Of a stretch of 13,756 nucleotides of DNA, positions 1-6,722 are shown one piece after another. The position numbers were made by a program, and so were the translations under genes. Source of the DNA: Syntrophomonadaceae bacterium (lineage in GTDB: Bacteria > Bacillota > Dethiobacteria > DTU022). The notes beneath the pieces were generated by a model. That model worked only from the letters and a program-made list of their open reading frames with translations, was not told the origin of the DNA and did no database searches. The first letter of the stretch is position 1. Every line of letters begins with the position of its first letter. The DNA lies in NCBI GenBank assembly GCA_003558195.1, contig PWMM01000121.1:1-13756 (forward strand), given 5' to 3'.

Positions 1-1916
1 CTGGATTCTTCTTCTTTTATCTTTTTAGGTATTACCTGACCGGAACCGGGGGACCTACCCTTTTGGCGGTAACTATGGTTCCCATGGCCTATGCGGTGGT
101 AACACTCGACCTGTTAAGAAAAAATAAGCTTTATCCAGGTTTAAGCCTGGTAGCTAACTATATTATTGCCGCGGTATATGTTCTTCTATCAGTTTCAGTT
201 TCTTTATACATGCTATCGGAATTTGAAGCTATAAGGTATTCCAGGCTGGGCAGTTGGAATACAGCTGATGTGGTCATGGGCAGTGTTATGATATTTTTAG
301 TGATGGAATATGCCCGAAAAAGAAGTTTTCCGATCTTTGCTTTAAACCTATTTCTAATTTTTTACAGTGTTTACGGGTGGGTTTTCCCTGGCATGTTTCA
401 TCACCCCGGTTTAAGCTGGTACAGGGTTTTTACTTCTATGGGAGTTGAAATGACCACTGGTGTCTTTTCCCAGCTTCCCCAGCTCGGGTTGACCTTGATT
501 GGTTCTTTCTTCATGGTTCTAAGTGTTCTTATGGGATTTGGCTGTATTGAATCAATTCTTAAATTGGCTTCCAGGTTTGCGACCCGGTCTACACATGCTC
601 TTCCGCAAGCAGCAGTAATTGGTTCTTTTGCGGTGGGCAGTGTTAGCGGAAGCGGTGCTGCGAATGCAGCGACTACTGGATCTGCTACTATCCCGGCCAT
701 GATCCAGGCCGGTTTTCCTAGGATTAGCGCTGCTGCTGTTGAGACCGCATCTTCTTTGGGCAGTCAGATGATGCCACCCATTATGGGCATTACAGCTTTT
801 TTAATGGTTGAATTCATGGGTGTCAGTTATTTCGAAGTGGTAGCAAGAGGTTTTGCTCCGGCCTTGATTTATTTTGCCGGAGTAAGCATATCGGTCTATC
901 TGCTGGCTTCTAAATACAGGACCAGAATGCCTGATTTAAAAGCGCCTGAAACTGTATTTATGGATAAAATTAACTTCCTGGCTTATATATTAGTCGTAGG
1001 CTTCCTGGTATACTTCATGGGAGTTTTAAGGATTGCCCCTCTTGTGGCAGCGATCAGGGTTTTTATGGGAATAATTGTTTTTCTATTAGTGTTTCATGTT
1101 TTTAGCAGTTTGCGAAAGAAATCTTATAGTATTAAAGTTTTTGTCCAGCCGGTGATCAGAGTAATTGACACTTTTGGAGAAATGGCTTCTGACCTCGTTT
1201 TGTTGCTTTCCCTGCTGGGTATTTTAACAGGAACTTTCGTAATTACTGGTATTCCTACCAAAGTAGGTCTTTTAATGATGGATGCCGCGGCATTTCACAT
1301 CATAGCAATGATCGTAGTTGCCTTTTTCTTCGGCTATTTAATAGGAATGGGTTTGCCTCCTGCACCTACCTATATCGTTTTAGTTTTAGCGATTGCTCCT
1401 CCTATGATGCGAGTAGGAATAGAGCTATGGGTAGTTCACTTCTTTGCCTTCTTCGTAGCAGTATTTGGAGAGCTTTCACCTCCTACTTCGGTTACAGCCG
1501 CTGTAACTTCAAAGATTGCCGGTGCTAATTATACCAGGACAATTTTTAAAGCCTTGGAGGTTTGTATCCCCCTTATGATCTTAATGGGAGCGATTTTTAC
1601 CAGGCCTGGATTGGTTCTTGAAGCAGGTTTAGGGCAAATAGTACCTTCGATTCAAATACTAACCGGAACTATAGGGATTATCTTTAGTATTCATGGAAAG
1701 TTCAGTCCTGCCTGGGTGAAGGAAATACTACTCAAGCTAGTACTGACTTCCCTGTCTTTGATAGTTATTTTCCATCCCAACGAGTATTTGGCTAACTTAG
1801 CCTTGGTGCCATGCTTTGCCTTGATCATCTACGGAGTTATGTTGGCCAGAAAAGGAGAAATGGGTAAAATTGCTGAAGAGATTGGTCTAACCGCTGCTCA
1901 AACAGATGAAAAGTAA
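1..1916 (+). CDS. TRAP transporter permease, fused small (4TM) and large (12TM) subunits, 5' partial
   Basis: This is an integral-membrane permease of a tripartite ATP-independent periplasmic (TRAP) transporter, which takes up organic acids or similar solutes with an ion gradient and a separate binding protein. The frame is open to the left edge (first full codon at base 3), so the start lies outside the window; the TTG at 63 is an internal codon. About 637 residues are visible, nearly all hydrophobic helices. Family signatures are the SGSGAANAATTGSATIP stretch near nt 645-700, then MMPPIMG with FMGVSYFEV, and GMGLPPAPTYIVLVLA near nt 1350-1400. An upstream DxVMGxxxxFLxMEYARK-like segment (nt ~265-330) marks the DctQ-like part fused in front of the DctM-like part. 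The binding-protein gene is not in the window; it could lie upstream. The substrate cannot be read from the sequence. Family assignment is confident. Confidence 0.93.
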   Translation, partial: GFFFFYLFRYYLTGTGGPTLLAVTMVPMAYAVVTLDLLRKNKLYPGLSLVANYIIAAVYVLLSVSVSLYMLSEFEAIRYSRLGSWNTADVVMGSVMIFLVMEYARKRSFPIFALNLFLIFYSVYGWVFPGMFHHPGLSWYRVFTSMGVEMTTGVFSQLPQLGLTLIGSFFMVLSVLMGFGCIESILKLASRFATRSTHALPQAAVIGSFAVGSVSGSGAANAATTGSATIPAMIQAGFPRISAAAVETASSLGSQMMPPIMGITAFLMVEFMGVSYFEVVARGFAPALIYFAGVSISVYLLASKYRTRMPDLKAPETVFMDKINFLAYILVVGFLVYFMGVLRIAPLVAAIRVFMGIIVFLLVFHVFSSLRKKSYSIKVFVQPVIRVIDTFGEMASDLVLLLSLLGILTGTFVITGIPTKVGLLMMDAAAFHIIAMIVVAFFFGYLIGMGLPPAPTYIVLVLAIAPPMMRVGIELWVVHFFAFFVAVFGELSPPTSVTAAVTSKIAGANYTRTIFKALEVCIPLMILMGAIFTRPGLVLEAGLGQIVPSIQILTGTIGIIFSIHGKFSPAWVKEILLKLVLTSLSLIVIFHPNEYLANLALVPCFALIIYGVMLARKGEMGKIAEEIGLTAAQTDEK

Positions 1917-2011
1917 TCTGCCATGTTTTCTTGTTCCCTTAACTGGCTGGCTGGTTTCCATCTACAGATAGAGGCTTATGTAAAAGTATGCAAGCTACAT
2001 GCTAAAATATT

Positions 2012-2039
2012 TAATGCCGTCATTCTGTCGACGGCATTA
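2012..2039. terminator. Hairpin between convergent genes, possible bidirectional terminator
   Basis: A 10-bp perfect stem, TAATGCCGTC / GACGGCATTA, with an 8-nt loop sits between the 3' end of the TRAP gene and the 3' end of the minus-strand heliorhodopsin gene. The bases after it are AT-rich on both strands (TTTATGAT on plus, ATATTTTAG on minus) but there is no long U run. Its place between convergent genes supports a terminator for either strand. Confidence 0.55.
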
Positions 2040-2130
2040 TTTATGATAGTTCCATCCTCTTTTCTAGTCGCTTCTATAAATTACAATTTAAACCTGCAGT
2101 GTGAAATATAATGCTTATTATACCTGTAAA

Positions 2131-3264
2131 TTATGGTTGAAACGCACCGAATAGCACAAGCCAAGTCAAGATTGTCTTGGCAACTAGAGATAAAACGATA
2201 TAACCACGTTCACCGTGGAGGTAGTTTTTAAATTTACCGATACCCTTATACTGTAAATACATATTTACCGGAAAAGTATTAAATGCAATGAAATAGGTTG
2301 CTAGAATAGCCCAGACAAAGCCTGGTACTTGGTCCAAGTTAGGATTTACACCAATGTAAAAAGCAATTGCGACCCAGGGAGCTAAGCCGATAATTGACCC
2401 GAATATAAAAGGCAGCCAGTTAATCTTTTTAATAGTTTTAGTAAATCCGGCATTTAGCAACTCCATATCCAGTCCAAAAAAGTTCATCGCTGCGTTAGCA
2501 AGGGCGATGAGGGCAAAAACTGCTATGTCCCTTACACCAAAAAGTGAAGCTATTAAAACTATCATCAAAGATGAGCTTAACGCATACTCATACCAGCGCA
2601 TTTTATTGATACCCTGTTCTAAGCCTTTAACATATTTCTCTTTGTAAGGTATCGCTATGATGAAGTGAAACAGAGCTGATATCAATAAGAAGCTTGCGGT
2701 CAAAGGTAAAAAAGGTAGTTCAAAAAGTGTATCAGTTGTGGTCAAGACTAAACCCTCACCTGGAACAAACTCTAAATAATTGCCCACTACAGGAATCGTA
2801 AAGGTTTGCGTTCCCAAACCATCCAAATTGGGATACCATAGAAAAGCAAACAACATCATTAGTGTTCCTTGAATGAAGTGCACAAAACCCATAATTTTGT
2901 TAAAACGAATCAACCTGGAAAAAGTCGATTTTTTTAAAGCTGCATCTTTAGGATCTTTAAGGGGTTTGACCAGCTGGCCATTTTCCCACAACCCTTTTAT
3001 AATTTCCCCATCTGGTTTGGTGTAAATACCATAACCATGCCTCCTGCCATTAAAAAGCTCGCCACTGTAGATTCCGCCGCCGGCGTGATTGACGGTGCCT
3101 TTACCATGGGGTTTTCCTTCTTTCCATTCCCCGTCGTACCTGGCACCATTTGGTAACAATAATCGCCCTTGTCCATGGGGTATATGGTTTTTTAGCTGAC
3201 CGGTAAAATTGCCACCCATCCAGGGGATACTTTGTCTTTCAAGTGTTTTGTCATATTCAACCAT
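2131..3264 (-). CDS. MORN-repeat heliorhodopsin (type-3 microbial rhodopsin with N-terminal MORN domain)
   Basis: 377 residues in two parts. Residues ~20-101 hold three full MORN repeats and a partial fourth (FTGQLKNHIPHGQG, YDGEWKEGKPHGKG, YSGELFNGRRHGYG, IKGLWENGQ). Residues ~120-375 form a seven-helix heliorhodopsin. Its signatures are H129 in helix 1, a long loop 144-183, H200 in helix 2, RWYEYALSSSLMIVLIA (223-239) with counterion-type E226 in helix 3, WLPFIFGSIIGLAPW (283-297), VNMYLQYKGIGKFKNYLHGER (start at 333), and SLVAKT with the retinal-binding K363 in helix 7. Spacings E226-H200 (26) and K363-E226 (137) are close to those of heliorhodopsin 48C12 (H80, E107, K241). Heliorhodopsins have a cytoplasmic N-terminus, so the MORN part should face the cytoplasm, where it could bind lipid or a protein partner. 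The likely role is light sensing, not pumping. The start has a GGCAGGT-type RBS about 7-8 nt upstream. No retinal-synthesis gene is nearby. The partner is unknown. Confidence 0.93.
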   Translation of the reverse strand: MVEYDKTLERQSIPWMGGNFTGQLKNHIPHGQGRLLLPNGARYDGEWKEGKPHGKGTVNHAGGGIYSGELFNGRRHGYGIYTKPDGEIIKGLWENGQLVKPLKDPKDAALKKSTFSRLIRFNKIMGFVHFIQGTLMMLFAFLWYPNLDGLGTQTFTIPVVGNYLEFVPGEGLVLTTTDTLFELPFLPLTASFLLISALFHFIIAIPYKEKYVKGLEQGINKMRWYEYALSSSLMIVLIASLFGVRDIAVFALIALANAAMNFFGLDMELLNAGFTKTIKKINWLPFIFGSIIGLAPWVAIAFYIGVNPNLDQVPGFVWAILATYFIAFNTFPVNMYLQYKGIGKFKNYLHGERGYIVLSLVAKTILTWLVLFGAFQP

Positions 3265-3330
3265 TAAATTTACCTGCCTTTACTTGAACTTAGTGTAACC
3301 TGATTTAAGCACAACACAATAAATTTTTAA

Positions 3331-3478
3331 CTACTACCTGTAAAAGTAATGTTGTAAGCCTGAAGCGGCCACTTTATTGCTTTCTTTTTAAGCATCGCTA
3401 GTTATAAAGCATCTTACCCTGAAGCAGCTCAGGTAGTTACTGCTATTATCTCGTCTAATCTACCAGTGAAGTAAACTT
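3331..3478 (-). pseudogene. Relic of an SDR gene 5' end
   Basis: Read on the minus strand, this stretch matches the first ~45 codons of the intact SDR gene (start at 7481) at nucleotide level; the block CCTGAAGCAGCTC is identical in both. The reading TGRLDEIIAVTT*AASG* lines up with MGRLDGKVAIITGAASGQG. The start codon is lost, the glycine-rich NAD motif carries stop codons, and small indels follow. Similarity may run on weakly to about 3310. No trace of the rest of the gene is seen, because the heliorhodopsin gene begins at 3264 on the same strand. It is a dead paralogous copy, older than a recent duplication given the substitutions. Confidence 0.8.
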
Positions 3479-3518
3479 CGATTATAATACTATAGTAATA
3501 ATATGTTTAGTAGCTTAA

Positions 3519-3547
3519 ATCATATAGGAATAATTATGAAATGTCAA
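3519..3547 (-). promoter_or_regulatory. Sigma-A-type promoter of the relic SDR copy, pointing at the heliorhodopsin gene
   Basis: On the minus strand, TTGACA (3542-3547) is followed after 17 nt by TATGAT (3519-3524). The same boxes and spacing occur before the intact SDR (7530-7558). Transcription would begin near 3512, cross the dead SDR fragment and reach the heliorhodopsin start at 3264, giving a leader of about 250 nt. A weaker alternative nearer the gene is TTGTGT-16-TACACT. Confidence 0.6.
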
Positions 3548-3847
3548 ATTATTTTGTGGAGTGAATGTTTGGTAGTTTGTAAAGGCGAAAAAATTAAACA
3601 ATTTGGGGTTTATGCTGGAAGCAATTGAAAGCAAGCCTTATTCATACATACTGGGTAATGCCAGGGTAAAAACTATATCTTCAGAAATAAATTAATTATC
3701 ATGCAGGAATAATCTAAAAAGCATGGAATATAGTCTTAAAACCAAATTTGCACTTGATTTTTCAACCATCATTCTAAATGATTCTTCAGTAAATTTCATT
3801 TTTTCCCCGGTTAATGGGTTTAATCAAATTCAAGAGGAGTGAAAAAA

Positions 3848-4561
3848 ATGAGTGATTTTTTACTTGTACATGGATCCTGGGTTGGCGGTTGGTCATGGGA
3901 GAAGGTTGTTCCACTTTTAGAGCAAAAAGGCCATCTAGTAAAGGCACTGGATTTACCGGGTCACGGTGCGGATAAAACCCCCTTATCAGAGGTAAATCTG
4001 CAGGCTTACACAGAAAAGGTTTGCCAGGCTCTCGATGAATTCGATAATCAAGTAATTCTAGTCGGGCATAGCATGGGAGGGATTGTTATATCCCAAGCTA
4101 CAGAAGAAAGGCCGCAAAAAATTAAAAAACTTGTTTACCTCGCTGGCTACCTCTTGCAAAACGGAGAGACTTTAATGCATATTTTTGAAAAAGATAAAGA
4201 CTCGTTGCTCGGAGCGAACTTGATCATGGCTGATGATCAAAGTTATGTTACTTTAAAAGAAGAAGGGATTAAGGAAGTAATATACAAAGATGCCTCAGAC
4301 GAAGATAAAGAACGAATTAAAGAACGGGCTAGGCCGCAAGCTACTTTACCTTTTGTTACCCCGGTAAATATAACTGAAGAAAACTATGGCAGCATTCCCC
4401 GTGTTTACATTGAATGCACAAACGATCTAGTAATTACACCGTCTATTCAAAAAGAGATGTATACCAAAACACCTTGTGAGCAGGTGTTAACATTAGAAAC
4501 AAGCCATACTCCGAATTATGGAGCCCCTGAGAAATTGGTTGAGCAACTTATAACTTTTTAA
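3848..4561 (+). CDS. Alpha/beta hydrolase (EstP / methylesterase-like)
   Basis: A 237-residue cytoplasmic serine hydrolase of the alpha/beta fold. The N-terminal FLLVHGSWVGGWSW gives the oxyanion HG (residues 8-9), GHSMGG holds nucleophile S75, D193 lies in CTNDLVITPS, and H220 in SHTPNYGAPEKL completes the triad. The length and the HGSWxGGWxW opening fit the group that includes pyrethroid hydrolase-like and plant methylesterase-like enzymes; the substrate is unknown. The start is ATG at 3848, because AGAGGAG (3832-3838) stands 9 nt before it; the in-frame GTG at 3839 abuts the RBS and cannot be used. Upstream is a decayed copy of the control region that also precedes the flavodoxin-ferredoxin gene, and a palindrome ATCATT-CTA-AATGAT at 3768-3782 that could be an operator. 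No partner gene follows directly. Confidence 0.9.
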   Translation: MSDFLLVHGSWVGGWSWEKVVPLLEQKGHLVKALDLPGHGADKTPLSEVNLQAYTEKVCQALDEFDNQVILVGHSMGGIVISQATEERPQKIKKLVYLAGYLLQNGETLMHIFEKDKDSLLGANLIMADDQSYVTLKEEGIKEVIYKDASDEDKERIKERARPQATLPFVTPVNITEENYGSIPRVYIECTNDLVITPSIQKEMYTKTPCEQVLTLETSHTPNYGAPEKLVEQLITF

Positions 4562-5011
4562 GACTGGGAAAGGCTTTTTTTGACCTTTAAACTGAAGGCT
4601 ATAATTTAACGATCCAGCTAGCAAATAAACTGAATTGCTATTATATTTTTCAATAAGCCAGGCTCTTTGGCTACTAGTGGGGGGGATATGTTTTCATCTG
4701 CTTATTTTTCTGATAGGACAATAATCCAATTTTTCGGCACTCAAAACTTGCTTATTTTTCAAACGATGCTGAAACTTGTTCAAGCCATATTTAACCTTAG
4801 GTTATAATACGTTATTTATAGTTGATGGCTCCAACTAGATAAGCTAAAGCCAGATAAGAATCAGTGATTCCAAACGATTCAGTACTGCTTTTTTTATGAT
4901 ACATTTTATTTTAACTGCCTGGTAATAAGCTTTTATGGAAGGGGGAAAAATAGATTATTAATCAGTGCTAGTTAGTGCTTTCAAACAAAAGTAATCTGAA
5001 AAGGAGAGATT
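4562..5011 (+). other. Intergenic region with a possible promoter for the downstream gene
   Basis: No gene is seen here. It holds a consensus TATAAT at 4803-4808, but the nearest -35-like TTGTTC lies 21 nt away, so the promoter is weakly supported. It also has two copies of TGCTTATTTTTC (about 4700 and 4749), a short AGCCA/TGGCT stem (4656-4672), and GAATCA/TGATTC-type inverted repeats before a T7 run near 4890 that may be a weak terminator inside a ~200-nt leader. Confidence 0.3.
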
Positions 5012-5500
5012 ATGATGACCGTGAAAGATACTTTTAATGGTGCAAAGTCGGGAATGCTCTTTATGCAGGCCTACCTGAGCTCGGTTGCAGGCGAAATTGG
5101 TATGGAAAAAGCTCTGGCCCTTGACAGTAAAACCTGTCAGTTTTTGGGAACAGCACAGGGTCAGATGATCAAGGAACAGGCTGGGGTTGAAGAAGCCGAT
5201 TTGAAAACGGCAGAGAATATGATTTCTAGTATGGTTGAAGAAGGTTTTGGTATTACCTCAGAGGTTGTTGAATCAAGCTCGAATGCAATTACCTGTAAGA
5301 TGGGCAGGTGTCCTGTCTATGAAGCAGGTGAAATGTTAGGGATGGAAAATGAAGCAATAGAAGCTGGTTGCAAATCCGGTGCTATTACTTTTATGGATTC
5401 AGCTGCCAAACAGCTCAACCCAAATTTAAGCTACAAGTTGACCAGGTTTCGAACGTCGGCAGATGACTGTTGTGAAGAATCCTTGGTTTTGGAAGACTAA
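5012..5500 (+). CDS. Cys-rich protein resembling the ATC-hydrolase (L-2-amino-thiazoline-4-carboxylate hydrolase) family
   Basis: 162 residues, soluble, no signal peptide or membrane helix. The C-terminal half has the pattern CKMGRCPVYEAGEMLG (C95, C100), then C120, then LNPNLSYKLTRF and ADDCCEESLVL (C153, C154). This order, CP-x-YEA ... C ... NPxL ... DDxCE, is what I associate with the ATC-hydrolase-like domain in clostridia and methanogens, where most members have no tested function. The clustered Cys residues could bind metal or act in redox. AAGGAGAG (5001-5008) is the RBS; ATG at 5012 or 5015 are both possible and 5015 is slightly better spaced. The gene stands alone, convergent with the peroxiredoxin gene. 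The family call is moderate and the function open. Confidence 0.6.
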   Translation: MMTVKDTFNGAKSGMLFMQAYLSSVAGEIGMEKALALDSKTCQFLGTAQGQMIKEQAGVEEADLKTAENMISSMVEEGFGITSEVVESSSNAITCKMGRCPVYEAGEMLGMENEAIEAGCKSGAITFMDSAAKQLNPNLSYKLTRFRTSADDCCEESLVLED

Positions 5501-5979
5501 CCTAAATAAAACAATCTACTAAAATTGCGTTCTACATTTAAACTACTTGAAGTTTCAATTAAGATCTATACCATCTTTTATATCATTATTACAGCTGATC
5601 TTACAAAAAAGAATTAAGAAAACTCATTATGTCTTTTGAGTTTGGAGCAATGGTTTTGCATCAATTTGTACTTTATTAGAACCGCCTTTGCCTTGCTAAT
5701 AATGATAATCGTAGTGGTGCCGTTGAAGGTGACTAAGCTTCCAAGCTTGTCCGTTCATTGTGGTTCGGTTACCCGGGGAATTAGTGGTTATATTTACAAA
5801 GAAAGTAGGATCAGCGATAGAATACGGCAATAGATTTTATAACGGTTAATGAAGATATAGATTTTATTGACAGAGTCAGGGGTGAGGGGTTTTAGGGGGA
5901 TTTATGATTGTTATTGATGATAACCTCTATTATAAATTCTCACCCCAAAACTCCCCAGGCAGCGAATCAGATTCTGAGG
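5501..5979. other. Intergenic region between convergent genes
   Basis: No convincing gene. The short open frames here (5636-5833, 5904-6122) lack a proper RBS and recognisable content. The region contains a TGATAATC stretch resembling half a Fur box (5698-5716) and a G/C-rich inverted repeat near its end, listed separately. Confidence 0.5.
5879..5955. repeat. G-rich imperfect inverted repeat
   Basis: GGGGTGAG at 5879-5886 pairs perfectly with CTCACCCC at 5939-5946 across a 52-nt loop. An overlapping register pairs GAGGGGTTTTAGGGGG with the stretch CACCCCAAAACTCCCC, with a few mismatches. It lies just before the end of the minus-strand peroxiredoxin gene. It may act as a transcription barrier between convergent genes or be the scar of a small mobile repeat. 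No U run follows it on either strand. Confidence 0.45.
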
Positions 5980-6450
5980 CTATTTTTCAGCTTGAATTTC
6001 ATCAACCAATTCTATTACTTCTTCATTACTCGGAATATCTTTCATTGAATTTCCGTAATGCACGTAACGTAAAATGCCTTGTTTATCAATTAACATTTGA
6101 GCTGGCATACGACCAAGTTTAATCATACTAACTTGTTGCCCATATAAATCTGCTATTCTATGTTCAGGATCTGGAATACCGATAAAAGGCATTTGATTGT
6201 CTTCCCAGTACTGAGCGAAAGGTTCTTTTTCCTCAGGTCCTACTGCGACAACAATAGTATCTCTTTCTCGAAATAAAGAGTAATCTTGACGCAACTGCGT
6301 CATATGCTTTCGGCAATAAGGTCAAACAAATCCGCGGTTAAAGACTAAAAAGATATTATTTTGACTCCGGTAACTTGAAAGTGTAAATTCGTTTTCCTGC
6401 CAATCTAAAATAGTAAAATCTGGAGCTGCTTTATTCATTTCAATTTTCAT
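5980..6450 (-). CDS. Selenocysteine-containing peroxiredoxin-like protein (AhpC/TSA family, UxxC active site)
   Basis: 156 residues if the in-frame UGA at 6322-6324 is read as selenocysteine. The N-terminal part (MNKAAPDFTILDWQENEF, then NNIFLVFNRGFV) and the C-terminal part (PYCRKHMTQLRQDY, IGIPDPEHRIADLYG, PAQMLIDKQGILRYVHYGNS) form one continuous thioredoxin-fold peroxiredoxin. The UGA falls exactly where relatives have the peroxidatic Cys of the RGFWCPYC motif, giving U43-P-Y-C46. A SECIS-like hairpin follows. It should reduce peroxides or disulfides in the cytoplasm. The start ATG at 6450 has GGAG 7 nt upstream; ATG at 6438 is also in frame. Ordinary callers would start at the internal Met at 6303 and lose the active site. 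No selA/B/C/D gene is in the window, so the organism must carry them elsewhere. A Cys-to-stop mutation is the alternative, but position, residue and hairpin argue against it. Confidence 0.88.
6287..6324 (-). promoter_or_regulatory. Bacterial SECIS-like element with its UGA codon
   Basis: After the UGA (6322-6324) come 19 nt and then UGACGC-AGUU-GCGUCA, a perfect 6-bp stem with a 4-nt loop that has G at its second position. Distance, small apical loop and loop G match what is known of bacterial SECIS elements, which lie inside the coding sequence just 3' of the UGA and are bound by SelB. No other hairpin this tight is seen in the gene. Confidence 0.8.
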
Positions 6451-6722
6451 TATGACACTCCTGTCTCATTCTTTTATTAAACAATTTAGGCAGCTAAAGT
6501 GCTTTAATGAGTCCTCTCATGATTTGAGGCCTAGCTAAAAATTATATTAGTCACCAGCATGATTGACTTTCACAAGCACCTGGCCTATGTAGTTTAATGA
6601 ATCCTGGAATAAAAAATGGCTTATAACATGCCAATGCAAGGGTTCATGTGTCAGTAATTTCTTTTTCTTATAACCATTCGATAAGCTCAAAACCTTTACC
6701 CTAATTTCATCAATAGTAATAA

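Larger units (their letters stand above)
3331..3745. repeat. Copy A of a duplicated SDR 5' end and control region
   Basis: This stretch matches 7341-8195 in the same orientation in two blocks. The first (3331-3618 with 7341-7622) covers the SDR 5' end, the palindrome TACTATAGTA, the minus-strand promoter and the CGAAAA region. The second (3653-3745 with 8103-8195) shares TAATGCCA, TTCAGAAA and GCAGGAATAAT. Between the blocks copy A has ~35 nt where copy B has ~480 nt. Copy A lies before the alpha/beta hydrolase, copy B before the flavodoxin-ferredoxin gene. Confidence 0.75.

Noticed and set aside
1923..2111. Open frame of 62 codons after the TRAP gene
   Set aside because: It runs through the terminator-like hairpin at 2012-2039 and has no RBS.
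5698..5716. Possible Fur box around TGATAATC
   Set aside because: About 14 of 19 positions match the classical box by eye, the right half is poor, and no gene start is suitably placed.
5636..5833. Open frame of 65 codons on the plus strand
   Set aside because: No RBS before the TTG start; a short hydrophobic run followed by mixed sequence, consistent with chance.
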